This document shows, in pieces, positions 54,826-63,871 of a stretch of DNA of 64,000 bases (the stretch's first letter is position 1; the number at the start of each line of letters is the position of its first letter). The position numbers and the translations under genes were made by a program. Below the pieces are notes generated by a model that was given only the letters and a program-made list of their open reading frames with translations, made no database searches and was not told the DNA's origin. The stretch is from JAWKHR01 sp041394725 (lineage in GTDB: Bacteria; Acidobacteriota; Vicinamibacteria; Vicinamibacterales; SCN-69-37): assembly GCA_041394725.1 (NCBI GenBank), contig JAWKHR010000016.1:62001-126000 (forward strand). The letters run 5' to 3'.

Positions 54826-57183
54826 CTACCTCAGCTGGGCATCCACTTCTTCGAAGTACTGCGCGTCGACGAGCACCTCGCGCTTCCCGCCGGCGGCGGG
54901 CGAGACGATGCCGTCCATTTCCATCATGTCGATGAGCCGCGCGGCGCGGCTGAAGCCGATTCGCAGGCGACGCTGCAGGTACGAGATCGACGGCTGGCCG
55001 GTCGAGACGACGATCTTGGCCGCTTCGTCGTACAGGTCGTCCTTCTCGAACTCGAGCTTCTCGGGCCCGGCCTTCTCCTCGGCGGTGATCGTCGTGTCGT
55101 ATTCGGGCTTGCCCTGCTTGCGCAGGAAGCTGCAGAGCCGCGCCGTCTCCTGCTCCGAGATGTAGGGCCCGTGGATGCGGACGAAGCGCGACGAGGCGGG
55201 CGGGGAGTAGAGCATGTCGCCCTTGCCGAGCAGCTGTTCGGCGCCGTTGCCGTCGAGGATCGTGCGCGAGTCGATGCGCGAGGCCACGCGGAAGGCGATG
55301 CGCGACGGGAGGTTCGCCTTGATGACGCCGGTGATGACGTCCACCGACGGCCGCTGCGTCGCGAGGATCAGGTGGATGCCGACGGCGCGGGCCATCTGCG
55401 CGAGCCGGGCGATCGACTCCTCGACCTCCTTGCCGGCCACCATCATGAGGTCCGCCAGCTCGTCGATGATGACGACGATGCAGGGGAGCGTCCGCAGGTC
55501 CTCGCCCTTCGGCCCCTTCGCGTCCTTGTCCTCGGCGAGCATCGCGCGGACGTTGCGGTTGAACTGGTCGATGTTCCGGACGCCGTAGGAGGCGAGCATC
55601 TTGTAGCGCTCCTCCATTTCGCGGACGGCCCAGCGGAGCGCGTTGGCCGCCTGCTTCGGGTCCACGACGACCGGCGTGAGCAGGTGCGGGATGTCCTCGT
55701 ACATCCCGAGCTCCAGCCGCTTCGGGTCGATCATGATGAAGCGGATGTCGTCGGGCGTCGCGCGGAAGAGGACGCTCGTGATCATCGCGTTGACGCTGAC
55801 CGACTTGCCCGCGCCCGTGGACCCGGCGATGAGCAGGTGCGGCATCGTCGCCAGGTCGCTGACGAACGGCTCGCCGTGGATCGTCTTGCCGAGCGCGAGG
55901 GTGAGCTTCGACGCCGAGCGCGTGTAGACGTCCGCCTCCAGCAGCTCGCGGAGCGTGATCGACTCGCGGTTCGGGTTCGGAATCTGGATGCCGACGGTGG
56001 ACTTGCCGGGGATCCGGTCGATCAGCACCGACTCGGCGCGCATCGCGAGGCAGAGATCGTCGGCCAGTCCGGTGATCCGGCTGTACTTCACGCCGGCGTC
56101 CGGCTTGAACTCGTAGGTCGTGACCACCGGGCCGGGGTGGATCTGCACGACCGAGCCCTCGACCGAGAACTCGCGGCACTTCTCCTCGAGGAGGCGCGCC
56201 GCTTCCATCAGCTCGCGCTCGTCGATCTTCCGGGCGTCCTTGGCGGCATCGAGGAGCGTGATCGGCGGCAGCGTGTAGCCGCCCTGGCGCTTCTCGGCCG
56301 GCGTCCGCACGGGCTCGGGATCCTCGAGCGGCAGGCTCGGCGTGGGCGGGGCGGCACGGCGGATCTTCGGCGGCCGCGCGGCACGCGGGCGCGGGGCGGC
56401 GGCGACCTCGGCCGCCTCGTCCGCGTCCTCGTCCGCCTCGTCCTCGTCGTCGGCTTCCTTCGCGAGGCGCGCGCGGGCGTCCTTGAGCTTCCGGGCCGCC
56501 TCGGCCGCCCGGCCCGCAATCTCGGGCGCGCGGTCCTTGCCGGCCTGCTTGACGTGCTTCTCGACGACCTGCTGGCGCTCCTTGTCGCGGCGCCGCTCCT
56601 CGCGCCACTCGCGCAGCCGCCCGACGAGGCCACGCTGGCCGCGCACGCGCTCGGCGACCGCGCTGGCCGCCGCGCCGAACGAGAACTGGGTGGAGACGAT
56701 GACCGAGAGCGCGAGCAGCGTGAGCAGCAGGATCGCGGCGCCGGTCGTGTTGAGCCAGGACGCCAGCGCGCCGGCCAGGATCTCGCCGAAGGCGCCACCC
56801 GCGCGGAACGACCGGGTCGGTGCCTCGGTCACGCCCGCAGCCAGCGCCAGCAGGCCGGCCATGCTGGCGGTGAAGACCACCGCGCCGATGGCCTTCGTGT
56901 AGGGCGCCTCGAGATCCGAGCACCAGAAGTAGTGCCAGCCGACGAAGGCCAGCGCGGCCGGGACCACGAAGGCCGCGTAGCCCAGCAGCTGGAAGGCGAG
57001 CGCCGCGAGAAACGCCCCCATCGGCCCGGCGAAGTTCCCCGTCGCGCCCGACCGATCATTGAAGAACCACACCGGGTCCGTGCTCGAGTAGCTCACGAGC
57101 GCGACGAGCCAGAGCAGGGCCGCCGCGAAGACGGCCACCCCCGCGAACTCGCTCATGCGACGCGACAACGCCGAATCCGCCAA
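54826..57183 (-). CDS. ftsK: DNA translocase FtsK/SpoIIIE
   Basis: 785 aa, shorter than E. coli FtsK because the linker is brief. Four N-terminal membrane helices (about 12-35, 50-75, 95-117, 140-165) are followed by a charged coiled-coil-like linker (about 195-270). The motor has Walker A IAGSTGAGKSVSVNAM, Walker B IVVIIDELADLMMVAG, and LATQRPSVDVITGVIK. The gamma winged helix (YLQRRLRIGFSRAARLIDMM) reads KOPS-type polarity sequences. It pumps chromosomal DNA at the septum. Confidence 0.95.
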   Translation of the reverse strand: MADSALSRRMSEFAGVAVFAAALLWLVALVSYSSTDPVWFFNDRSGATGNFAGPMGAFLAALAFQLLGYAAFVVPAALAFVGWHYFWCSDLEAPYTKAIGAVVFTASMAGLLALAAGVTEAPTRSFRAGGAFGEILAGALASWLNTTGAAILLLTLLALSVIVSTQFSFGAAASAVAERVRGQRGLVGRLREWREERRRDKERQQVVEKHVKQAGKDRAPEIAGRAAEAARKLKDARARLAKEADDEDEADEDADEAAEVAAAPRPRAARPPKIRRAAPPTPSLPLEDPEPVRTPAEKRQGGYTLPPITLLDAAKDARKIDERELMEAARLLEEKCREFSVEGSVVQIHPGPVVTTYEFKPDAGVKYSRITGLADDLCLAMRAESVLIDRIPGKSTVGIQIPNPNRESITLRELLEADVYTRSASKLTLALGKTIHGEPFVSDLATMPHLLIAGSTGAGKSVSVNAMITSVLFRATPDDIRFIMIDPKRLELGMYEDIPHLLTPVVVDPKQAANALRWAVREMEERYKMLASYGVRNIDQFNRNVRAMLAEDKDAKGPKGEDLRTLPCIVVIIDELADLMMVAGKEVEESIARLAQMARAVGIHLILATQRPSVDVITGVIKANLPSRIAFRVASRIDSRTILDGNGAEQLLGKGDMLYSPPASSRFVRIHGPYISEQETARLCSFLRKQGKPEYDTTITAEEKAGPEKLEFEKDDLYDEAAKIVVSTGQPSISYLQRRLRIGFSRAARLIDMMEMDGIVSPAAGGKREVLVDAQYFEEVDAQLR

Positions 57184-57194
57184 GTCGATCTCCC

Positions 57195-58871
57195 TCAGAC
57201 TTCCATGACCACCGGCAGCACCAGGGGCCGCCGGCCCGCCCGCTTGCGGACGAGCCGCTGCAGTTCGAGCCGGACCAGTTCCTGGAGCAGGCCCGGGTCC
57301 GTCCGTTCCTCGCGCGAGGCCGACTCGACCGCCCCCGCCAGCAGGGAGGGGGCGTCCCGGAGGACCTCGTCATGCCGGGTATCGAGCGCGAGGCCCCGCG
57401 TCACCAGTTCCGGCGCCTGTTCCAGGGCGCCCGTCTGCCCGTTGATCGAGACCACCGCCACCACCAGACCGTCCCCGGCCAGGTGGCGCCGGTCCCGCAG
57501 GACCTCGTCGGCGATCTCGCCGGTCCGTGCCCCGTCGATCAGCACCCGGCCGGTCGCCACCCGGTCCGCGATCCGGCCGCCGGAGGCGTCGAAACGCAGG
57601 ACGTCGCCATCCTGGGCCATCAGGACGGTCGTCTCCGGGCAAACCAGGGTGGCCATGCGGGCGTGTCGAGCCAGTTGCCGATGCTCCCCATGTATCGGCA
57701 CGAAGTACCGCGGTCTGACCAGGGCCAGCATCAATTTCAGTTCTTCCTCGCTGGCGTGGCCCGAGACGTGGATGTGCTTCTGGCCCTCGGCGATGATCTC
57801 GGCCCCCCGGCGGGCCACGTGGTTCATCACCCGGCCGATGGCCTTCTCGTTGCCCGGGATCACCCGGGCCGAGAAGACCACGACGTCCTCGGGCAGGAGC
57901 TTGACGTGGCGGTGGTCGTCGATCGCGATGCGGGGCAGCGCCGCCCGCGGCTCGCCCTGGGAGCCGGTGCAGACGCACAGCACGTCCTGCGCCGGGTAGT
58001 CCCGGACGTCCGCGTCGGCGATCTCGAGGCCCGCCGGCACGCGCAGGTGGCCGAGCCGCTGCGCGACCTGCGACGTCCGCTGCATCCCGCGGCCGACGAA
58101 CGCCACCTTCCGGTCGAACTGGTCGGCCAGGTCCACCAGCAGCTGGAGCCGGTAGATGCTGGTCGAAAACGCCGTCACCACGATCTTGCCCGGCGCGCTG
58201 GCGAAGATCTCCTCGAAGCCCGGCACCACGTCGCGCTCCGATCCGGTCACGCCCGGGCGATCCGCGTTGGTGCTGTCCGACAGCAGGGCCAGCACCCCGG
58301 CAGCGCCCAGCTCGGCCAGCCGATGCAGGTCGAGCGCGTGGCCGTCCGGCGGCGTCTGATCGATCTTGAAGTCGCCCGTGTGCACGATGACGCCGGCCGG
58401 GGTGTGAATCGCCAGCGCCATGCAGTCGGGCATGCTGTGCGGCACGCGCAGGAACTCGACCTCGAAGGGGCCGATCGTCACCCGCTCGCGCGGCTGGACC
58501 GGGATCAGCCGGCCTTCGGCTTCGACCCCGTGTTCCTGCAGCTTCGGCTCGACCAGGGCGAGCGTGAGCGGCGTGCCGTAGACGGGCCCGCTCAGGTGCT
58601 CGAGGACGTGCGGCACCGCGCCGATGTGGTCTTCATGACCGTGCGTGAGGACCAGGCCCTCGATCCGGCCGCGCCAGGCTTCCAGCGCCTCGAGGTCCGG
58701 AATCACGAGGTCGACGCCGAACAGCTCGGGCTCGGGGAACATCACGCCGGCATCGACGAGCAGGGCAGACCCCTGGCAGCCGACGAGCAGCATGTTCATG
58801 CCGAACTCGCCCAGTCCGCCGAGCGGGATGATGTCCACGGCCGGAGTGCCCGGCCCGATATCGACTGTCAC
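57195..58871 (-). CDS. rnj: Ribonuclease J
   Basis: 558 aa from GTG 58871; TTG 58877 is possible, but GGGA is better spaced for GTG. Metallo-beta-lactamase/beta-CASP RNase: HxHxDH in THGHEDHIGAVPHVL, the HTGDFKIDQTP strand, ALLSDSTNADRPG, and the beta-CASP part with RVIPGNEKAIGRVMN and HVSGHASEEELKL. 5'-3' exo- and endoribonuclease in mRNA decay. 11 nt upstream of ftsK. Confidence 0.94.
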   Translation of the reverse strand: MTVDIGPGTPAVDIIPLGGLGEFGMNMLLVGCQGSALLVDAGVMFPEPELFGVDLVIPDLEALEAWRGRIEGLVLTHGHEDHIGAVPHVLEHLSGPVYGTPLTLALVEPKLQEHGVEAEGRLIPVQPRERVTIGPFEVEFLRVPHSMPDCMALAIHTPAGVIVHTGDFKIDQTPPDGHALDLHRLAELGAAGVLALLSDSTNADRPGVTGSERDVVPGFEEIFASAPGKIVVTAFSTSIYRLQLLVDLADQFDRKVAFVGRGMQRTSQVAQRLGHLRVPAGLEIADADVRDYPAQDVLCVCTGSQGEPRAALPRIAIDDHRHVKLLPEDVVVFSARVIPGNEKAIGRVMNHVARRGAEIIAEGQKHIHVSGHASEEELKLMLALVRPRYFVPIHGEHRQLARHARMATLVCPETTVLMAQDGDVLRFDASGGRIADRVATGRVLIDGARTGEIADEVLRDRRHLAGDGLVVAVVSINGQTGALEQAPELVTRGLALDTRHDEVLRDAPSLLAGAVESASREERTDPGLLQELVRLELQRLVRKRAGRRPLVLPVVMEV

Positions 58872-59040
58872 GCGCAATCCCAGCTTTCGTCGTCACTCGC
58901 CGAACACCTGCCCGGGCGCGGGCAGACCTCTGCCCGACCAGGCACGGCCGCGGCGCGGGCGCGCCGCCGGTGGCCCACGTGTCCGGCCCGTTGGGTCGCT
59001 GGGAGGACCCGAAAACAGGCGGAAAACTCGCGAGACTATA
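58872..59040 (-). promoter_or_regulatory. Long RNase J leader with TATAGT box and hairpin
   Basis: On the minus strand a good -10 (TATAGT, 59040-59035) lies at the rsmA stop, without a clear -35, giving a leader of roughly 155 nt before the RNase J start. It contains a 7-bp inverted repeat GGGCAGA-CC-TCTGCCC (58920-58935). No ORF or conserved riboswitch is apparent; a role in control of rnj is speculative. Confidence 0.35.
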
Positions 59041-59932
59041 GCACAGGGGGGCGGCGCACCGAAGCAAAGAGCTCCGCAAGCCTTGCGAACTCTGTGACTT
59101 GGAGGGTCTCGGGGCGCCGGCGGCCGTCCAGGCCGGCCAGCGCCAGGACCGCCGGCCCGGTCGGATCGAACCGCTTGAGGGCGTTGGTCAGCGTCTTCCG
59201 TCGCTGGGAGAAGAGCGCCTTCACCAGCCGGTCGAACAGTTCCTCGTCCACGATTCGGGCCGACGGGGGGCCGAACGTGAGTCGCACCAGGGTGGACCTG
59301 ACCTTCGGCTTCGGCGTGAACGCCCCGGGCGGCAGGTCCAGCAGCCGGTCGATCCGCGCGTGGAGCTGCGCAAAGACCGACAGGGCGCCGTAGTCCTTTC
59401 GTCCCGGGCGCGCCAGCAGCCGGTCGGCGACTTCCTTCTGCAGCATGATCGTCGCGTCGGCGAAGAAGGCCGAGTGCCGGTGGATTTCGATCAGCCTGAA
59501 GAGGATCGGCGTCGCGACGTTGTAGGGGAGGTTGCCGACGACCCGGAAGCGCCGCGGCGGCTCGTCGCCCGTGGCGGTCCCCGGCGGCCGGCGGGGCTGG
59601 AGGCCCGCCAGGAACGGGATGACGTTGGTGGCCAGGATGTCGCCCGAGAGCAGCGTGACGTTCTGGGGGACGCGCGTGGCCAGGTCCGAGACCAGGTCGC
59701 GATCGATTTCGAGCGCGAGGACCGACACGCCGCGCGCCGCCAGCGGGAACGTCAGGGCGCCGCGGCCCGGGCCGATCTCGAGGAAGACGTCCGCGGCGGC
59801 CGGATCGATGGCGTCCACCACCTTGAGCGCCCACGGCGCCGCCAGGAAATGCTGGCCGAACCGCTTCCGGGGCCGGTGCGAGGACCGGTGGGCCGGTCGG
59901 TGCGACGAACGGTGTGACGAGGTCGGGCTCAT
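59036..59932 (-). CDS. rsmA: 16S rRNA dimethyladenosine transferase (KsgA)
   Basis: 298 aa, ATGA overlap with the upstream membrane-protein gene. FGQHFLAAPWALKVVDAI starts the domain; the SAM site is EIGPGRGALTFPLA, and the catalytic motif IV is NLPYNVATPIL. C-terminal helical part ALFSQRRKTLTNALKRF. It dimethylates two adenines in 16S rRNA. The first 22 residues are a Ser-His-Arg-Pro repeat (SSHRSSHRPAHRSSHRP), not seen in usual RsmA. Confidence 0.94.
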   Translation of the reverse strand: MSPTSSHRSSHRPAHRSSHRPRKRFGQHFLAAPWALKVVDAIDPAAADVFLEIGPGRGALTFPLAARGVSVLALEIDRDLVSDLATRVPQNVTLLSGDILATNVIPFLAGLQPRRPPGTATGDEPPRRFRVVGNLPYNVATPILFRLIEIHRHSAFFADATIMLQKEVADRLLARPGRKDYGALSVFAQLHARIDRLLDLPPGAFTPKPKVRSTLVRLTFGPPSARIVDEELFDRLVKALFSQRRKTLTNALKRFDPTGPAVLALAGLDGRRRPETLQVTEFARLAELFASVRRPPVL

Positions 59933-62691
59933 CGGGCGCGTCTCCGCAGGACCAACGATCGCACACCCAGGCTGAGCAGGCGCTCGTCGCCGCCGTGTCC
60001 GAGGCTGCGCGGCGACTCGGCCGGTGGTCCCGACAGCACGAACGTGTTGTATCCGGCGCGCAGGGCCTCGGCCGGCACGTCCCAGCCGTAGCGCTGCTGG
60101 CCTTCGAGGAGCGGACGCGCGCCGAGGCGGCGTCCGTTGACGAGAAGGTCGATCGTCTCCCCGGGCCGGGCGACCTGCGGCCCGGCGCCGAGTTCCAGTG
60201 TCAGGTCGAGGGGCGCGGCCAGCGAGACGCGCACTTCCGCGTCGGCGGCCGAGGTCCAGCGCAGCCGTGCCGCGCCGCTGCCCTCGGGGCCGTGCCACCC
60301 GGGGCCGATGGCGTCGCTCTGGCCCCGCACGAGCTCGACCTGGCTGGCCGAGGCGTCGCCGAAGGGGACGAGGCCCTGGACGGGCGGCAGGCAGAAGCGC
60401 ACCGGGCGCTCCGCGCCGGCGCCGCGCGCGGCGATCCACGCGGGCCGGGACGAGAGCAGGAAGATCGCCGCGACGCCCGTCCAGTGATCCTCGCGGCCCG
60501 AGATCGTGGCTTCCCAGCGGGAGACGAACCGCCCGTCATCCGGCACCGTGAGGCCGTCGCCGGCGATCGCCTCGGCCAGCGCGATTCGCCCCGGCCCAGT
60601 GGCGCGATCGAAGACCTGGGGCACCGGCTCGAGTCGCGCGCCCTCGATCGCGCGGCCCGAGAGGTCGAGGGGCGCCTCGTCCGCGGCCGCGTAGACGGCC
60701 AGCGTGGCGGAGGCGGCGACGCCCAGCCGCGGGCGGGGCGTGACGATCCACGCCGAGAGCCGCGTGGCAAGCGCGGGGACGTCCGCCGCCTCGAATCGCA
60801 CGAACGCGCCGTCGCTCGACTCGGCACAGGGCTCGAGGCCGACCGCGCGGTACAGGGGGCGTCGCGGCATGTCGAAGACGGGGCGATGGAACGCGCGGCG
60901 GTCCAGTTCGTCCACCCACAGCAGGTCACCCGCCGGATCGATCGCGGCCACCAGGCCGCTCGCCGGCTCGGCCATCGCGGCACCGTCCACGGTCATCGTC
61001 GTGTCGCCGCCGGCCGTGACGACGGCGAGCGCGCGGCCGCCGGGCAGGTCGGTCGTCAGCCGGACGTCCGGGCCGGACTCCGATCGGACGACCGCGCCGT
61101 CGCGCAGCAGGGCCGTCACACCCGCCGCGTCGGGCAGTCGCGGCAGGCCCACCGCCTGGAGGAACCGCACGTCGTCGGCCTCCAGCCAGGACGCGGCATT
61201 CGCCGGCAGGCGGACGACGACCGTATCGCCGCGGTCGAGCGTCGCCAGTCGATCGCCGAGCCGCGCGTCGAGGACGACGGGCGCCATCAGGAACCCGCGC
61301 GACTCGAGCACCGGTCGTGCCTCGTCGAAGCTGTAGACGGCGCGCCCGTCCAGCTCTGCCGCCGGGTCGACGAGCTCGTTGCTGTTCGCGAGCCGCAGCC
61401 GGTGGGTGTCGCCGAGGCGGTCCACGAAGAGCGCGTAGCGAATCGCGTGGCTCACCGCGTCGTTGTAGTGGAAGGCGATCGTCGCGGGCGACGAGACCTG
61501 CCGGACCAGCGCGTCGATGTAGGCCGCGTCCCACGTGTCGTCGTGGTGGTCGTGTGACGCCCAGGAGCCCCGGACGGCGAGGACCAGCAGGGCGGCGCTC
61601 ACGAGCGCCGCCGTCGCCCCGCGGAGGCGTGGCGCCGGCAGCACGGCGACGAGCGCGGTGAGCCCCACGCCGGCGGCGATCCAGGCGCACACGAAGACGG
61701 GGATGACGAAGACGTGGACGTCCGGGACGTCGTAGCTCGCGGCGAAGGCGGTGATGATCGCCGCCGACAGGCCCAGGAGCACGGCCGTGCGCCACTCGCG
61801 GCGCGCCAGCACGACGGCACCCGCGGCGGCGAGGATCACGCCGGGCAGGCCCAGCTCGATCCGGACGAAATGCCAGACGAGCGGGAGGCGCTCGGTGAGG
61901 AGTTGCGCGGGGGTGAACGCGAACAGGCTGTCCTCGAACTGGGCGCCGCGCACCACGCTCCAGAGCTCCGCGAGGTCCGACGCCCGGGCCTCCAGGTAGT
62001 AGCTGCCGGTCGAGGTGCGCCACAGCAGGTAGCCGTACTGCGCGAGGCCGACCAGGAGGAGGGCGGCGCTGCCCGCGACGATTCGCACCCGCGTGATGAC
62101 GCGCCAGTCGGTGAGCAGGACGAACACCGCGAAGGCGGGCGCGGTCATCGCGAACGTGGGATGGTGGCCGAGCGCCAGCGCGGAGACGGCGACCGCCTGC
62201 AGCAGGTGCGCGTCGCGTCGCGTGTGCGCCCATCGGATCACGAGCGCGATGGCGGCGGCCTGCAGGAGCGCGGCGAGGGTGTAGACCTCCGCGGCGATGG
62301 CCTGGTCCCAGAAGACCGGCCCGGACGCCAGGCCCCACGCCGCGACGAGGGCGGCCGCGCGCGACGCGCCGCATCGCCGCGCGGCCCACGCGGTGGCCCC
62401 GGCCGCGGCGACGCCGAAGATCATCGTCATCGCGTTGATGCGCCAGGCGACGCTGCCGAATGGCACCTGTGCGGCGGCCCACGAGAGCATCGTGAACAGC
62501 GGGTAGCCCGGGGAATGCGAGGTGCCGAGCACCACGCCGAGGAACTGCAGCTTCGGGACGTCGCCCAGCGCGACGAGGCCCGGCGTCATCGTCCGCGCGT
62601 AGACGAGCAGCGGCGGCAGGCACACCGCGGCCGCGTACGCGAGCCGCCCGGGGCGGGACGGCGCGCGGGGAGTCCCGACGTCCGACGCCAT
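59929..62691 (-). CDS. DUF2723 / PMT-like membrane protein (possible glycosyltransferase)
   Basis: 920 aa from ATG 62691 (GTG 62694 also possible); TGATG junction with the upstream gene. About ten membrane helices lie in residues 15-370; the first luminal loop TMTPGLVALGDVPKLQFLG and HSPGYPLF resemble DUF2723/TMEM260 proteins, which in eukaryotes are O-mannosyltransferases. The Asp in the first loop fits the catalytic acid of GT-C enzymes. The C-terminal half is a large soluble beta-rich region (about 400-920). Activity is not proven. Confidence 0.8.
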   Translation of the reverse strand: MASDVGTPRAPSRPGRLAYAAAVCLPPLLVYARTMTPGLVALGDVPKLQFLGVVLGTSHSPGYPLFTMLSWAAAQVPFGSVAWRINAMTMIFGVAAAGATAWAARRCGASRAAALVAAWGLASGPVFWDQAIAAEVYTLAALLQAAAIALVIRWAHTRRDAHLLQAVAVSALALGHHPTFAMTAPAFAVFVLLTDWRVITRVRIVAGSAALLLVGLAQYGYLLWRTSTGSYYLEARASDLAELWSVVRGAQFEDSLFAFTPAQLLTERLPLVWHFVRIELGLPGVILAAAGAVVLARREWRTAVLLGLSAAIITAFAASYDVPDVHVFVIPVFVCAWIAAGVGLTALVAVLPAPRLRGATAALVSAALLVLAVRGSWASHDHHDDTWDAAYIDALVRQVSSPATIAFHYNDAVSHAIRYALFVDRLGDTHRLRLANSNELVDPAAELDGRAVYSFDEARPVLESRGFLMAPVVLDARLGDRLATLDRGDTVVVRLPANAASWLEADDVRFLQAVGLPRLPDAAGVTALLRDGAVVRSESGPDVRLTTDLPGGRALAVVTAGGDTTMTVDGAAMAEPASGLVAAIDPAGDLLWVDELDRRAFHRPVFDMPRRPLYRAVGLEPCAESSDGAFVRFEAADVPALATRLSAWIVTPRPRLGVAASATLAVYAAADEAPLDLSGRAIEGARLEPVPQVFDRATGPGRIALAEAIAGDGLTVPDDGRFVSRWEATISGREDHWTGVAAIFLLSSRPAWIAARGAGAERPVRFCLPPVQGLVPFGDASASQVELVRGQSDAIGPGWHGPEGSGAARLRWTSAADAEVRVSLAAPLDLTLELGAGPQVARPGETIDLLVNGRRLGARPLLEGQQRYGWDVPAEALRAGYNTFVLSGPPAESPRSLGHGGDERLLSLGVRSLVLRRRAR

Positions 62692-63098
62692 CACCCGTCC
62701 GCGTCCGGAGCGTCGCCGCCCGCGCGCCAGTACTGCTCCTCGATCGCCTCGATCGCCTCCTCGGACAGGCCGAAGTAGTGGCCGACCTCGTGAATCAGGG
62801 TCTCGCCGATGGCGACGACCACGTCGTCCTCGTCCTCGCTGGCGTCCTCGATCGGGAGCTGGAACAGGGTGATCTTGTCGGGCAGCGGCACCGCGTCGGA
62901 CCAGTGGCGCTCGGTGAGCGGGGTCCCCTCGTACAGCCCGAACAGCGTATCGGGCGGCTCGATCCCCACCTCCGCGAGCTGGTCGTCGGTCGGCTCGTCC
63001 TCCACGACGATGGCGATGTTCTGCATCGCGTCGCGGAACTCCTGCGGGATGGTCTCGAGCGCCTCGTCGACGAGCGCGCGGAAACGCCGGCGGTTCAT
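62691..63098 (-). CDS. Zincin-like metallopeptidase family protein
   Basis: 135 aa from ATG 63098, overlapping the nth stop by 4 nt. Zinc motif HEVGHYFGLSEE with downstream residues fits the short 'possible zincin' family (HExxH). The acidic stretch EDASEDEDD precedes it. No signal peptide, so probably cytoplasmic. Function unknown. Confidence 0.85.
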   Translation of the reverse strand: MNRRRFRALVDEALETIPQEFRDAMQNIAIVVEDEPTDDQLAEVGIEPPDTLFGLYEGTPLTERHWSDAVPLPDKITLFQLPIEDASEDEDDVVVAIGETLIHEVGHYFGLSEEAIEAIEEQYWRAGGDAPDADG

Positions 63099-63862
63099 GG
63101 GCGTCGGGGGCGCTTGCGGGCGCCGCGCGGGGGCGCCTGTTTCGCGCCGAGGTTCCGGAAGTACTCGCAGTCGGCGCGCACCTGGCAGCGGTCGCAGAGC
63201 GGACGCGGCTTGCAGACGCGGCGGCCGTGCAGGATGAGCGTGTCCGAGGCGCGCGTCCATCGCTCGGGCGGCACGAGCGCGCAGAGCGCCGCCTCCACCG
63301 CCTCGGCGTCCTCGCTGTGCACGAGCCCGAGCCGGTTGGCGACGCGCAGCACGTGCCGATCGACGGGGAAGCCCGGGATGCCCATCGCGTGGCCGAGCAC
63401 GACGTTCGCGGTCTTGCGGCCGACGCCCGGCAGCGCGGTGAGCGCGTCCATGTCGGCCGGCACCTCGCCCGCGTGCCGCTCGACCAGCGCGCGCGCCATG
63501 CCGGAGAGGTTGCGCGACTTCATCCGGAAGAACCCGGTCGGCTGGACAATGGGCTCGAGCTGCTCGGGATCGACCGCGGCCAGCGCGCGGGCGTCGGGGT
63601 AGCGCGCGAAGAGCGCGGGCGTGACCTGGTTCACCCGCTCGTCGGTGCACTGCGCGGAGAGGATGGTGGCGACGAGCAGCTGGAACGGCGTCTTGAAGTG
63701 GAGCTCGGTGAACGCCCCGGGGTGCTGCTGTTCGAGCCCGTCGAAGATCGCCAGGGCCCGAATCTTCAGGGAGCCGTCGGGCACCCGGGCCTTCGGGGCG
63801 GCCTTCGCGCGCGGCGCCCGGGCGGTGGCGGGCCGCCGGGGCGGCGTACGACGACGGGGCAT
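63095..63862 (-). CDS. nth: Endonuclease III
   Basis: 255 aa. HhH-GPD core: LVATILSAQCTDERVN, LPGVGRKTANVVLGHAMG (hairpin and catalytic Lys region: GRKTAN), VDRHVLRVANRLGLV with the catalytic Asp. The 4Fe-4S cluster reads C-x5-C-x2-C-x5-C (CKPRPLCDRCQVRADC), one residue shorter than the usual C-x6-C first spacing. An Arg/Pro/Ala-rich N-terminal extension of about 28 residues precedes the domain. A base-excision glycosylase/AP lyase. Confidence 0.93.
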   Translation of the reverse strand: MPRRRTPPRRPATARAPRAKAAPKARVPDGSLKIRALAIFDGLEQQHPGAFTELHFKTPFQLLVATILSAQCTDERVNQVTPALFARYPDARALAAVDPEQLEPIVQPTGFFRMKSRNLSGMARALVERHAGEVPADMDALTALPGVGRKTANVVLGHAMGIPGFPVDRHVLRVANRLGLVHSEDAEAVEAALCALVPPERWTRASDTLILHGRRVCKPRPLCDRCQVRADCEYFRNLGAKQAPPRGARKRPRRP

Positions 63863-63871
63863 CTCCTGAGT

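Noticed and set aside
59036..60439. Extended RsmA of more than 460 residues
   Set aside because: The upstream part of this frame is the antiphase of the DUF2723 gene; the ATG at 59932 overlaps that gene's stop by 4 nt and the RsmA domain starts soon after.
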